DNA from: Gluconobacter potus
Lineage (GTDB): Bacteria > Pseudomonadota > Alphaproteobacteria > Acetobacterales > Acetobacteraceae
Length of the DNA stretch: 64,000 nucleotides
Reading direction: 5' to 3'
Assembly (NCBI RefSeq): GCF_015244705.1
Contig: NZ_JABCQF010000004.1
Span: 186,001 to 250,000, forward strand
Below the pieces are notes generated by a model that saw only the letters and a program-made list of their open reading frames with translations, did no database searches and was not told the DNA's origin. The position numbers and the translations under genes were made by a program. This document shows, one piece after another, positions 8,958-17,509 of this stretch (position 1 is its first letter; the number at the start of each line of letters is the position of its first letter).

Positions 8958-9842
8958 CTAGACGGGCAGAAGATTTCGCAAATTGCGAAGCTCTTCGAGA
9001 ATTTCGCGCAGTTCCGAACGCAGCAGGCTGTTTTCAGACTCGGTCTTTTCCAGCGTATTGAAAAGAAGTTCGTTTTCGTCGCGCAGGGTCACGAGCAGAG
9101 CAGAATCGGGGGCTTCGGCTTCGGCTTCGGCTTCGGCTTCGGCTTCGGCTTCGGCTTCGGCTTCGGCTTCGGCTTCGGCTTCGGCTTCGGCTTCGGCTTC
9201 GGCTTCGGCTTCGGCTTCGGCTTCGGGGCTCTCATTTTCCGCCGTGCTGTCAACCGTTTCCGTCACGACGACCTCATGGGCCGCAGCAGGAATTTCCGGA
9301 AAAACAATGTCGTCAACGCTGGCTTCTGTCGGCGTCACCGGAGTATCTTCATTCTCGACAGGTTCGGCCACCGGCGTTGCGTCCACAACAGGCGCAGGAC
9401 TTTCTTCAGTCGCCTCAACCGTGACAACCGGAACATAAACCGCTTCCGCAGATGCTGCCGAAACCTCCTGCACCGTTTCAGGCACAGCCTCCGGAACAGC
9501 CTTCTGGGCGGCCGCACGCGCCTTCTCGGCACGACGCTCTCTCAGAACCCGCAGGACCCCCTGCCCCTTGTAGCCCTGCACATAAAGCAGATCCGAAATC
9601 AGCCGTAGCGTCTCGATATGCTCGGGACTGTAATAGCGGCGACCACTTTCCCCACGGAAAGGCTTTACGCCCGGATAAATGGTTTCCCAGGACCGCAGAC
9701 GGTGCTGGGGAATATGCAGCTCTTCGGCGACTTCACTGATGGTGCGGTACGCCTCGGGCGCCTTCCTGACCTTTTCCGGAGCGGAAGCAAGATCATCGTT
9801 CGGCGAAACCATGACGGCCTGGGATGTGGAATTATCTGTCAT
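8958..9842 (-). CDS. MerR-family regulator with (Glu-Ala)19 repeat and C-terminal coiled coil
   Basis: 294-residue DNA-binding protein. Residues about 30-105 form a MerR-type winged helix-turn-helix (YRTISEVAEELHIPQHRLR, then GRRYYSPEHIETL). A long Ala/Pro/Glu-rich linker follows, then an uninterrupted (EA)19 tract encoded by nineteen GAAGCC units, and a leucine-zipper-like C-terminus (LLRSELREILEELRNLRNLL). It overlaps the 3' end of ihfA by 11 bases and is the last gene of the yceD-to-merR operon. A MerR-type gene in this position is usual in alphaproteobacteria. The ATG at 9842 has GAGG upstream; a start at 9869 is possible. The regulatory target is unknown. The repeat is the unusual element. 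Confidence 0.87.
   Translation of the reverse strand: MTDNSTSQAVMVSPNDDLASAPEKVRKAPEAYRTISEVAEELHIPQHRLRSWETIYPGVKPFRGESGRRYYSPEHIETLRLISDLLYVQGYKGQGVLRVLRERRAEKARAAAQKAVPEAVPETVQEVSAASAEAVYVPVVTVEATEESPAPVVDATPVAEPVENEDTPVTPTEASVDDIVFPEIPAAAHEVVVTETVDSTAENESPEAEAEAEAEAEAEAEAEAEAEAEAEAEAEAEAEAEAEAPDSALLVTLRDENELLFNTLEKTESENSLLRSELREILEELRNLRNLLPV
9111..9224. repeat. Hexanucleotide tandem repeat, 19 perfect units
   Basis: GGCTTC is repeated 19 times without interruption (114 bases). On the coding strand of the MerR-type gene it reads GAAGCC, giving alternating Glu-Ala. Because the unit is six bases, gain or loss of copies changes protein length in two-residue steps but never the frame. Perfect identity across all copies suggests recent slippage. 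Confidence 0.97.
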
Positions 9843-10158
9843 GGGTGGAAGCCTCAGCCGCTGCACCATTCTCGGAACCGTTCATGCGGTCCCTCAGCAG
9901 TTGGGAAGGTCTGAACACCAGCACGGCCCGCGGCAGGATGGGAACTTCCACACCCGTCTTGGGATTGCGGCCGATACGCTCGCCCTTCTGGCGGACAGAG
10001 AATGTTCCGAATCCGCTCAGTTTCACGGATTCGCCTGCTTCAAGGCGGTCTGAGATCACACCCAGCAGGCTTTCAAGAATCATGGAGGAGTCATGCCGGG
10101 AAAGACCGACACGACTATAGAGATGCTCGACAAGATTCGCGCGCGTGACTGTGCTCAT
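9832..10158 (-). CDS. ihfA: Integration host factor alpha subunit
   Basis: 108-residue HU/IHF-family DNA-bending protein. It has MSTVTRANLVEHLYSRVGLS at the N-terminus and the beta-arm region GFGTFSVRQKGERIGRNPKTG, where IHF-alpha proteins place the intercalating proline. Its position after fabH and before a MerR-type gene is typical for ihfA. The partner subunit ihfB is also in this window at 27.2-27.5 kb. The start is ATG at 10158, and the stop overlaps the start of the MerR-type gene. Confidence 0.95.
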   Translation of the reverse strand: MSTVTRANLVEHLYSRVGLSRHDSSMILESLLGVISDRLEAGESVKLSGFGTFSVRQKGERIGRNPKTGVEVPILPRAVLVFRPSQLLRDRMNGSENGAAAEASTHDR

Positions 10159-10232
10159 GTCACTTGCGTATCATGACGTTCAGAACAGTCAAAGGAATCA
10201 ATCATTAACCTGCCCGTTGCCAGGGCACAGGC

Positions 10233-11207
10233 TTACATCCGGATGAGAGCGGATCCCCAGGTCAGACCACCCCCCAGCGCTTCCATCAGCACCAGATCGC
10301 CCTTCCTGACCCGTCCATCCCGCACGGCTTCGTTCAGAGCAAGCGGAATCGATGCCGCAGACGTATTGGCATGACGGTCCACGGTCACGACTACCCGGTC
10401 CGCCGGAAGCGCCAGCTTCTTGGCCATCCCGTCGATGATGCGCAGATTCGCCTGATGGGGGACCATCCACTGGATATCCTGCCCGGTCAGACCATTGGCC
10501 TCGAGGGCCTCATCGACAGCCTGCGAAAGCTTGACGACGGCATGACGGAAAACCTCACGCCCCTGCATCCGCAGATGCTGCGATGTGGACGGGCAGCCCG
10601 CCGCACCATCCACATACAGGATATCGCCGGTCCGGCCATCCGAGTGCAGATGCGTGGACAGAACGCCCTCGCCTTCCCCCGCACCGGTTTCCAGAAGAAC
10701 CGCCCCTGCACCATCGCCAAACAGGACGCAGGTGGACCGGTCGGTCCAGTCCAGCAGACGCGAGAAGACTTCGCTGCCGATCACCAGGACCTTTTTGGCC
10801 TGTCCGGACTGCATCAGGGCCGTTGCCGTCGCGAGGGCATAGACAAAACCCGAGCAGGCCGCGCTGATGTCAAAGCCAAACCCCGCAGTCATACCAAGGC
10901 GCGCCTGCACCTGCACAGCCACGGCCGGAAAGACCTGATCCGGCGTCGCCGTGGCGACCAGAACGGCATCGACCTGTGACGCATCCACGCCGGCATAGTC
11001 CAGCGCCTGACGCGCAGCCTCGGCCGCCATGCTGGAGGTCGTCTCGTCACCGGAGGCGATATGCCTCTGACCGATGCCGGTCCGGGTTCTGATCCATTCG
11101 TCCGAAGTCTCGATACCGAATTTCCGGGCAAGATCGTCGTTGGTTACGACGTCACGCGGCAGATAGCCCCCGACACCCGTCAGGCGGACACGAATGGGAT
11201 CGGACAT
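10233..11207 (-). CDS. fabH: 3-oxoacyl-ACP synthase III (KAS III)
   Basis: 324-residue condensing enzyme that joins acetyl-CoA to malonyl-ACP to start type II fatty acid synthesis. The catalytic triad is present: Cys118 in ISAACSGF, His in PHQANLRI and Asn in HANTSAAS. The start codon lies 5 bases after the plsX stop, so the two are co-transcribed and possibly coupled. The pairing with plsX links fatty acid initiation with phospholipid synthesis. Confidence 0.97.
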   Translation of the reverse strand: MSDPIRVRLTGVGGYLPRDVVTNDDLARKFGIETSDEWIRTRTGIGQRHIASGDETTSSMAAEAARQALDYAGVDASQVDAVLVATATPDQVFPAVAVQVQARLGMTAGFGFDISAACSGFVYALATATALMQSGQAKKVLVIGSEVFSRLLDWTDRSTCVLFGDGAGAVLLETGAGEGEGVLSTHLHSDGRTGDILYVDGAAGCPSTSQHLRMQGREVFRHAVVKLSQAVDEALEANGLTGQDIQWMVPHQANLRIIDGMAKKLALPADRVVVTVDRHANTSAASIPLALNEAVRDGRVRKGDLVLMEALGGGLTWGSALIRM

Positions 11208-11212
11208 GTTTT

Positions 11213-12322
11213 TCAGCTCACAGGTTCAGGGGCGGCCTTGGCAGCGGCGGGGGCAACAGGCTCGGGAGCCCCCATTCCCAGCTGCTCCAGGCGGGCGCGT
11301 ATCTTGTCGTTCAGGTGGTGCGTGACGGCATCCATGGCAACATCAATGGCTGCGGCAAAGCTCTCGCCGTCCGCACCTCCGTGCGACTTCACAACAATAC
11401 CGTTCAGGCCAACAAACAGGGCGCCGTTATAGCGACGCGGATCGATCCATTCCCGCATCCGCTCCAGACCCGGCTTGACCAGAAGATACCCCAGACGGGT
11501 CAGAAGATTGGTCTCGAAGACGCGCCGCAGGAGACTGAAAGCGAGCTTGAGCGCACCCTCACCGGTCTTCAGGGCGATATTGCCGGTAAAGCCATCCGTC
11601 ACGACCACATCGGTCGTCCCGGCCGTGATGTCATGCCCCTCGACAAAGCCATGGAACTGGGGCGCCAGAGGGCTGGCCCGGAGGCGCTCGGAAGCCTGTC
11701 TCAGACGGTCATCCCCCTTCAGCTCTTCCGAGCCGACATTAAGAAGACCGATCGTGGGAGACGGAAGACCGAGCGCAGCCTGGGCGAAAGCCTCTCCCAT
11801 GACCGCAAACTCAACCAGATTGCGGGCGTCACAGGCGATGTTGGCCCCGAGATCCAGCATCACGATATCACCGCGCGCGGAAGGCTCGACAGCGATCATG
11901 GCCGGACGGGAAATGCCTGGCAGGGCTTTGACGATGATCTTGGCCAGCGCAAGCATGGCGCCGCTGTTACCAGCCGACACGACACCACAGGCTTCCCCGG
12001 CGGCGACGGCTTCCATGGCCATGCGCATGGACGACCCCCGCACGCGGAGCGCCGCAGTCGGTTTCATGTCCATGGAGATACTTGCCGCAGCATGGCGGAT
12101 ATCACACAGACGGGCAGCTTTGGGATATTTTGCCAGAGCCGGCCTGAGAAGGGCCTCGTCTCCAATCAGGAGAATACGGGCCTTCGGGTGCCGGTCGGCG
12201 GCCAGATCGAGTCCGGCGAGGACGATATCCGGGGCCCTGTCACCACCCATTGCATCGACGGCGAGGGCGTAAGGCCCGGAGGCCGCGATGTCACGTTCGG
12301 GCGTGACAGGCGCTTTGGTCAT
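11213..12322 (-). CDS. plsX: Phosphate acyltransferase PlsX
   Basis: 369-residue peripheral membrane enzyme that converts acyl-ACP to acyl-phosphate, the donor used by PlsY in phospholipid synthesis. The family signature LAVDAMGGDRAPDIVLAG is at the N-terminus, and VVSAGNSGAMLALAKI and DGFTGNIALKTGEG are further conserved blocks. It lies between rpmF and fabH, the usual bacterial order. A Pro/Ala-rich tail of about 20 residues follows the conserved domain. Confidence 0.97.
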   Translation of the reverse strand: MTKAPVTPERDIAASGPYALAVDAMGGDRAPDIVLAGLDLAADRHPKARILLIGDEALLRPALAKYPKAARLCDIRHAAASISMDMKPTAALRVRGSSMRMAMEAVAAGEACGVVSAGNSGAMLALAKIIVKALPGISRPAMIAVEPSARGDIVMLDLGANIACDARNLVEFAVMGEAFAQAALGLPSPTIGLLNVGSEELKGDDRLRQASERLRASPLAPQFHGFVEGHDITAGTTDVVVTDGFTGNIALKTGEGALKLAFSLLRRVFETNLLTRLGYLLVKPGLERMREWIDPRRYNGALFVGLNGIVVKSHGGADGESFAAAIDVAMDAVTHHLNDKIRARLEQLGMGAPEPVAPAAAKAAPEPVS

Positions 12323-12394
12323 TGAGACAGTTTCCCGGACAGCATCACAGATGCGGGCCGCGCTCTCTGGAAGCTACGGACCCGCAGGTAGGGA

Positions 12395-12607
12395 TCAGGC
12401 GCGGACGGCGGTCTTCAGGCCCTTGCCGCTGTTGCCAGCAGCGACCACTTCACGGCCATCATAATGGCCACAGTGGCTGCAAACGTGATGCGGACGCTTC
12501 ATCTCGCCACAGTTCGAGCACTCTGCATGAGCCTCGACACCCAGGGCTTGGTGGCTGCGACGCATGCCACGACGGGACGGCGTAGTCTTTCTTTTAGGGA
12601 CGGCCAT
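12395..12607 (-). CDS. rpmF: 50S ribosomal protein L32
   Basis: 70-residue ribosomal protein. [19 protein letters not shown] is the L32 N-terminus, and two CxxC pairs (CSNC and CSHC) form the zinc ribbon, so this is the zinc-binding form. AAAGAGG precedes the start. It lies between yceD and plsX as in many bacteria, with 72 bases to plsX. Confidence 0.97.
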   Translation of the reverse strand: MAVPKRKTTPSRRGMRRSHQALGVEAHAECSNCGEMKRPHHVCSHCGHYDGREVVAAGNSGKGLKTAVRA

Positions 12608-12760
12608 GGCTTTTATGCCTCTTTCTGCTTCAGTGTCGGCACCCCTGCTCCGCTCCCCGCGGCATCCGGTGCCCTGTTGTTCGTCGTCTCGTAATTACGT
12701 CGAGTTCAGGCGGGCGGCTCTAGCAGAGCCCGGGGCAACCCGCAAGTCAGACGTGGGATT

Positions 12761-13342
12761 TTATTCTTTCCTGTCCCCGTTTTTCAGCACGGAAAGCGCC
12801 GAAAACGGATTGGGACGGCGCGGACCGTCCGGCCCCTCGCCAGACAGATGTGCCCCTTCTTCCCCTTCTGCAGGCGCCACGTCAACTGCATTTTCCAGAC
12901 CGGCGCCGGGTTTGCGCGGATACGGGTCCAGCATCAGGGCCAGTTGCTCGGCCGCCGCCTCACCGATATCGACAGCCTTGCCATCATGCGGAACCTCGTC
13001 CGGTCCATCCAGATCGATGGAATCGATGTCGAATTCGTCTTCCGGCATGTCGGCTGCAGGGATGAACTTCAGGAAGAAGGTCTCGGCCAGCACGTCCTCG
13101 AAAGGCTCGGAGGTAATGACGCAGATCTGCGTAACCTTCGCCGAAAGATGCCCTTCCGCCAGAACGCTCCGGTTCTCCGAAGGTGTCAGGCGAAAGCGGC
13201 AGACCAGGGTTTCGATCTCGGGGATTCCGAGCCGGGCGGCGAGAGCCTTGCGTTCAGCGGCCGAGGCCTCGATCGTCTCGTCCAGTCCCGATCCCAGCCG
13301 ATTGAAGGGGATGCGTCGGGAAAATTCGGGTGAATGGGACAT
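12761..13342 (-). CDS. yceD: YceD/DUF177 family protein
   Basis: 193-residue protein of the DUF177 family, almost always found just upstream of rpmF and linked to 23S rRNA or large-subunit accumulation. The conserved central part VCRFRLTPSEN..VTQICVITSEPFED is recognisable, followed by an acidic stretch and a variable C-terminal half. It probably starts the yceD-rpmF-plsX-fabH-ihfA-merR operon. It is divergent from bamE with a 107-base gap that must hold both promoters. The 153 bases to rpmF contain a small stem GGCTCT/AGAGCC at 12716-12730. Confidence 0.88.
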   Translation of the reverse strand: MSHSPEFSRRIPFNRLGSGLDETIEASAAERKALAARLGIPEIETLVCRFRLTPSENRSVLAEGHLSAKVTQICVITSEPFEDVLAETFFLKFIPAADMPEDEFDIDSIDLDGPDEVPHDGKAVDIGEAAAEQLALMLDPYPRKPGAGLENAVDVAPAEGEEGAHLSGEGPDGPRRPNPFSALSVLKNGDRKE

Positions 13343-13449
13343 TCAGGCACTCCAGCCCCCGGAATATGGGGGAAATCGTTGACATGCAGGCGCCGTTCGG
13401 GCACGCGCTCATTTGAGCGGTTCTCTTGCACAGGATAGTTTCCGGATCC

Positions 13450-14022
13450 ATGAATAACGCATCTTCCCCGACGCCCCAAAGCAGAACACGCCTCCTTCGC
13501 CGTTTCGCACAGGCCGGAGTGGCATGTGTCCCGCTGCTGCTCGGCGGATGCTCGTTCTTTTCCCCGATTCCCGAGCCGCGCGGCTCCCTGATCGAAAAGA
13601 CCGACTACGCGCAGCTCGTTCCCGGAACGAGCACACGCACGGATGTTCTGGATCTGCTGGGCTCGCCGACCGCCCACGCGACCTTCGACGACAACACATG
13701 GATCTACGTGTCCATGATCACGTCCCCGACGCCGCTGACCTTCCCGAGCGTGAAGAAGCAGCAGGTCGTGGTCCTGAACTTCGATAACGGCGGCGTCCTG
13801 CGCAAGATGGACACGCTGAACAAGAAGAACGCGATGTATGTGGGCATGGTGGGGGCAAAGACACCGACCCCAGGCACCAGCTCCTCTATCCTGCAGGAGC
13901 TGCTGGGCAATGTCGGCCGCTACAACCCGATGAGCGGCATGAGCAGCCAGTTCGGTGGCAGCACCGGCCCGATGGGCGGTCAGGGCACCGGCAATGGCGG
14001 CGCGGGCAATACGCTGCCCTGA
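13450..14022 (+). CDS. bamE: Outer membrane assembly lipoprotein BamE
   Basis: 190-residue lipoprotein of the BAM complex, which inserts beta-barrel proteins into the outer membrane. The signal peptide ends in the lipobox LLGGC. The BamE/SmpA domain follows (YAQLVPGTSTRTDVLDLLGSP, then TWIYVS and a KKQQVVVLNFD strand). The C-terminal 40 residues are Gly/Ser/Met-rich and probably disordered, beyond the usual BamE core. The start is ATG at 13450; a longer frame from 13426 would add eight residues. It diverges from yceD, a common alphaproteobacterial arrangement. Confidence 0.9.
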   Translation: MNNASSPTPQSRTRLLRRFAQAGVACVPLLLGGCSFFSPIPEPRGSLIEKTDYAQLVPGTSTRTDVLDLLGSPTAHATFDDNTWIYVSMITSPTPLTFPSVKKQQVVVLNFDNGGVLRKMDTLNKKNAMYVGMVGAKTPTPGTSSSILQELLGNVGRYNPMSGMSSQFGGSTGPMGGQGTGNGGAGNTLP

Positions 14023-14028
14023 GCCTGA

Positions 14029-15420
14029 CTATTTCGGGAGGCTGAGCACCACGCCCAGACCTCCCAGCGGGCTCTCCACCAGACGAATCGAGCCGCCGTG
14101 GGCATGAATGATGTCCCGCACGATCGTCAGCCCCAGCCCGCTGTTCCCATCCTGACTGGCCGTCGTGCCATTAAGCTCCGAAATTGCCGCCCGGCGACTG
14201 GCCGACAGACCCGGACCGTTGTCCTCAACCGTGATTTCAACGTTCCGCTCTCCCTCACGCAGGGAAAAGCGCATCGCCCCCCCGTGACGGCGGGCATTTT
14301 CCGCAAGATTTGTCAGCACACGCCGCAGGGCATCGGGGCGCACCGTGGCTTCTACGCCCTCACGTCCTTCCACGCCCAGAACCTGCCCCCCGGCCCTCAC
14401 CGTGGCTGCCGCGACATCATCCAGCATGCCTCTCAACTCGGTCAGAACGGGCTCTTCCGCGCCTTCCCCCCGGGCAAATGACAGATAGCTGCCGATCAGG
14501 CGCTCCATGTCCTCAATATCCGCAACCATATCCGCGAGATCCGGCTTCAGGGTCTCGGCGCGGATCGGTCCAAAGGTCGGGATCATGGCGACGGTCAGAC
14601 GCAGCCTGGTCAGAGGCGTGCGCAGATCATGCGACACCCCTGCGAGAACCGCCGTCCTCTGCGCCACGAAACGATTGACGCGCGCCTGCATGCGGTTGAA
14701 GGCAATGGCAGCCTGACGGACTTCCCGCGCACCCTGCGGGCGGATCGGTCCCTGGTCCCGCCCCATACCGAACAGTTCAGCCGCATGGCCCAGCCTGCGA
14801 ATGGCCCGAACCTGATTGCGCATGAACAGACCAGCGATCAGGAACAGCACGATCGAACTGCTGACGGCCCAGACGACGAACAGCCAGATCGGCCCGATAT
14901 TCAGACGCTTCACCGGCACCATGACAACCATCACACCCTGCGGAAGCTGGATGGACGCCCGGACGGTCTGCGGAGACTCCGACCAGTCCACATCATAGGG
15001 CCGGCCAAGATTCTGCCGGATGGAACGCGCGAAATCGTCATCCATCGGGCCGAGAACATGATTGGTGCCATACCGGGAAAGCGTTTCACCGGGCTGGAAT
15101 GAAAATCCGAGCTGGGTCCGGGACGACGCATCCTGAAGAACGAGCGTCCGCTCGGCCTCTGAAGAAGTGTGCTCGATCATGGCGATAACGAGCGAGACCT
15201 CACCCGTCACACCATCCGACAGACGCCGGGAGACCACATTCAGGTAGGTGCCATAAAACAGGCCCAGCGCAATGGCCTGCGTGACCAGCAGAGGAATGAG
15301 GACGATCAGCATGGATCGCCCCATCAGGGAACGCGGCAGGATCCGCCTCAGCGGGCGGTCCAGCTTCTGCCAGGCGTCGTCCCGCTCCCCCACAGGCTCA
15401 GCGTCCCGGCTTGAGAACAT
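14029..15420 (-). CDS. Sensor histidine kinase, EnvZ-like
   Basis: 463-residue membrane sensor kinase. Two transmembrane helices (about 37-58 and 178-200) flank a periplasmic domain of roughly 115 residues; a HAMP linker, dimerisation domain and ATPase domain follow. The phospho-acceptor is His264 in VSHDLRTPL, the N-box is NLAENARRHGG, and the G-boxes are DNGPGL and GLGLTI. The ATG at 15420 has GGGGAAAGGG upstream and overlaps the response regulator by 23 bases; the longer frame to 15558 is not needed. It is the last gene of def-marR-ompR-kinase. The signal is unknown. Confidence 0.92.
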   Translation of the reverse strand: MFSSRDAEPVGERDDAWQKLDRPLRRILPRSLMGRSMLIVLIPLLVTQAIALGLFYGTYLNVVSRRLSDGVTGEVSLVIAMIEHTSSEAERTLVLQDASSRTQLGFSFQPGETLSRYGTNHVLGPMDDDFARSIRQNLGRPYDVDWSESPQTVRASIQLPQGVMVVMVPVKRLNIGPIWLFVVWAVSSSIVLFLIAGLFMRNQVRAIRRLGHAAELFGMGRDQGPIRPQGAREVRQAAIAFNRMQARVNRFVAQRTAVLAGVSHDLRTPLTRLRLTVAMIPTFGPIRAETLKPDLADMVADIEDMERLIGSYLSFARGEGAEEPVLTELRGMLDDVAAATVRAGGQVLGVEGREGVEATVRPDALRRVLTNLAENARRHGGAMRFSLREGERNVEITVEDNGPGLSASRRAAISELNGTTASQDGNSGLGLTIVRDIIHAHGGSIRLVESPLGGLGVVLSLPK

Positions 15421-16096
15421 AGCCCTTTCCCCGGACGGTATGAAGGAAACGCGGCTCCTTGGGATCAGCCTCGATCCGGCGACGCAGGCGCGTGACCTGC
15501 ACATCAACGGCACGCTCGCCGATCTCGTCCATTTCAAGAGCGCGGGCGATGGCTTCACGGGAGAGCACCGTCCCGGGCTGACGGGTCAGCACCCCAAGAA
15601 GAGCGGACTCACCGCCCGTCAGATGGACCGCTCCCTGCGGCCCGCTGAGAAGGCCACGCTTGACGTCAAATTCCAGCTCCCCCAGACGCAAGACATCCGG
15701 CACCTCATCCACAGCTGGCAAAGACGGCACCATCCTGCGCAGATGCGCCCGCAGACGGAGCAGAAGCTCCCGCGGCTCGAAAGGCTTGCCCAGATAGTCA
15801 TCCGCGCCCGCTTCCAGCCCACCAATCCGGTCCGCCGGCTCACCACGCGCCGTCAAAAGCAGGATCGGCAGCGACAGACCGTCCCTGCGCAGACTGTTCG
15901 TCAGGGACAGACCATCCTCACCCGGCATCGTCACATCAAGGACAAGAGCATCCGGCTGAATGCGCTGCAGGACTTCCCGTGCCGTCTGCGCATCAAGCGC
16001 CGTACTGACACGATAGCCGTTTTCCGACAGATAACGCTGAAGCAGCCGCAGCAGACGCGGATCGTCATCGACCACCAGGATATGTTCATCGCTCAT
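15398..16096 (-). CDS. OmpR-family response regulator (PetR-like)
   Basis: 232-residue two-domain regulator. The receiver domain has the acidic pocket VVDDD, phospho-acceptor Asp54 (VLDVTMPGEDG) and Lys104 (GKPFEP). The C-terminal winged helix carries AVDVQVTRLRRRIE and VRGKGYVL. It starts inside the end of the marR gene (4-base overlap) and overlaps the kinase gene. A MarR-type protein directly before an OmpR-type regulator recalls petP-petR of Rhodobacter capsulatus, which affects cytochrome bc1 expression. That parallel is by order and family only. Confidence 0.93.
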   Translation of the reverse strand: MSDEHILVVDDDPRLLRLLQRYLSENGYRVSTALDAQTAREVLQRIQPDALVLDVTMPGEDGLSLTNSLRRDGLSLPILLLTARGEPADRIGGLEAGADDYLGKPFEPRELLLRLRAHLRRMVPSLPAVDEVPDVLRLGELEFDVKRGLLSGPQGAVHLTGGESALLGVLTRQPGTVLSREAIARALEMDEIGERAVDVQVTRLRRRIEADPKEPRFLHTVRGKGYVLKPGR

Positions 16097-16581
16097 CGTG
16101 CACGACTTTCCGACGGAGCCTGAAGGGGCGCCAGAACCCGCCGGAATCCCTCGACAGCCGTCATGCCGGCTTCGCGATACGCCCGGGTCATGACTTCGCG
16201 GATCATGAGAAAGAGTTCGCGCTCCAGCGCTTCTCCGCTCGCCGTCAGCCGCAACGGCCGTTTGCGGCGATCATGACGGTCTTCTTCCTGAATAAGCAGT
16301 TTGCGCTCCCGCAGATCTCCCAGAGCACGCCCCAGAGACTGCTTGGTAATGCCCAGACTGTTCAGCAGAACACCAGGCGTGATCCCCGGATGGGCGGCGG
16401 TCAGAAACAGGATGCGATGATGCGCAGGCCCCAGCCCCTTTTCACGCAACAGCGCCTCACAATCGGCATTCAGGGTCCGCCAGGCCAGCATCATGGCTTC
16501 GTAGGACTGACGGATACGGTCTTCGCGAAGATAAAGATGCGCCGTGGCAGATGACGGAACGTCCATGAGACGGGAACTCAC
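16093..16581 (-). CDS. MarR-family transcriptional regulator (PetP-like)
   Basis: 162-residue winged-helix regulator. The DNA-binding core is PGVLLNSLGITKQSLGRALGDLRERKLL, with a wing containing EEDRHDRRKRPLRLT, flanked by dimerisation helices. It is joined on both sides by 4-base ATGA overlaps, upstream to def and downstream to the OmpR-type regulator, so its level is tied to both. The ligand is unknown. Its place before an OmpR-type regulator matches petP. Confidence 0.9.
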   Translation of the reverse strand: MSSRLMDVPSSATAHLYLREDRIRQSYEAMMLAWRTLNADCEALLREKGLGPAHHRILFLTAAHPGITPGVLLNSLGITKQSLGRALGDLRERKLLIQEEDRHDRRKRPLRLTASGEALERELFLMIREVMTRAYREAGMTAVEGFRRVLAPLQAPSESRAR

Positions 16582-17090
16582 CGGAGAATTTCTTCCACAT
16601 ATCCGAATCGCGCGAAATCGGTAATGCGCTGCGGATAGAGAATGCCGTTCAGATGGTCGTTCTCGTGTTGCAGGACATTGGCATGAAAACCGGTCGCCTC
16701 GCCTTCAAGCACCTCACCGTTCTCATCCAGCCCTGAATACCGGACCTTCGCATGGCGCGGCACATCGGCCCGCAGACCCGGAATCGACAGGCAGCCTTCG
16801 CTGCAGATCATCATCTCATCACCGACAGGCGTGATTTCGGGGTTGATGAGAACGCAGGGCAGCAATGCCTCCTCGGGATTCGCCACGCGGTTCGTGGGAA
16901 CGTGATAGACGAAAATCCGCAGGGGCTGATGAACCTGCGGCGCGGCCAGTCCGGCACCCCGGGCATCGGCCATCGTTTCCAGCATATCTGCGATGAGCGA
17001 CTGGATTTCCGGGGCTTTCGGGTCGGAAACGGCCTGTGCTACCTGATGCAGGACGGGGTTGCCCATGCGGGCAATCTTGAGCAGGGCCAT
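16578..17090 (-). CDS. def: Peptide deformylase
   Basis: 170-residue metallo-hydrolase that removes the formyl group from nascent proteins. All three motifs are present: GAGLAAPQ (45-52), EGCLS with metal ligand Cys100, and HENDH (142-146) with two His ligands and the catalytic Glu. It heads a four-gene overlapping operon with a MarR protein and a two-component system; fmt, its usual partner, is not adjacent. It diverges from rpsU across about 190 bases. Confidence 0.95.
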   Translation of the reverse strand: MALLKIARMGNPVLHQVAQAVSDPKAPEIQSLIADMLETMADARGAGLAAPQVHQPLRIFVYHVPTNRVANPEEALLPCVLINPEITPVGDEMMICSEGCLSIPGLRADVPRHAKVRYSGLDENGEVLEGEATGFHANVLQHENDHLNGILYPQRITDFARFGYVEEILR

Positions 17091-17278
17091 GAAAACGTCT
17101 GTCCTTCAAACGGGAGTGGCATCTGGGTGTCCCAGAGTGCGCGTTGGGAATAATCCATTCAAGCGTTCCTGAATGAATTGCGTTCCCCGCGAAAGATGTG
17201 TTAAGGGCACCATCCTTAGTTGGAATGCCATATCACGGGTGGCGCTGAAGAGCGGGCCCATAAGGAGTTGACGGCACC

Positions 17279-17482
17279 GTGCAGGTTCTCGTTCGTGACA
17301 ACAATGTTGACCAGGCGCTTAAGGCGCTCAAGAAGAAGATGCAGCGCGAAGGCGTGTTTCGTGAGATGAAGCTGCGTCGCCACTTCGAAAAGCCCTCCGA
17401 GAAGCGCGCCCGCGAAGCAGCCGAAGCTGTTCGTCGCGCCCGCAAGATGGAGCGTAAGCGTCTGGAGCGTGAAGGCTTCTAA
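17279..17482 (+). CDS. rpsU: 30S ribosomal protein S21
   Basis: 67-residue basic protein of the small subunit. [20 protein letters not shown] and the Arg/Lys-rich C-terminus ([17 protein letters not shown]) are diagnostic. The start is GTG at 17279 with AAGGAG 11 bases upstream. A perfect 11-bp palindrome covers the stop codon and a strong terminator follows, so it is probably a single-gene unit. Confidence 0.96.
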
Positions 17483-17491
17483 GCCTTCACG
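17468..17491 (+). repeat. Perfect 11-bp hairpin over the rpsU stop codon
   Basis: CGTGAAGGCTT (17468-17478) is followed by CT and then its exact complement AAGCCTTCACG (17481-17491). The TAA stop codon begins within the loop-proximal bases. It lies 18 bases before the terminator and has no T-run of its own. Confidence 0.7.
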
Positions 17492-17509
17492 TCCTCCGAA
17501 CGGAAAAAG

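Noticed and set aside
8983-9438. Ser-Ala repeat protein on the plus strand
   Set aside because: It is the reverse-frame reading of the GAAGCC repeat in the MerR-type gene, without a ribosome binding site or conserved domain.
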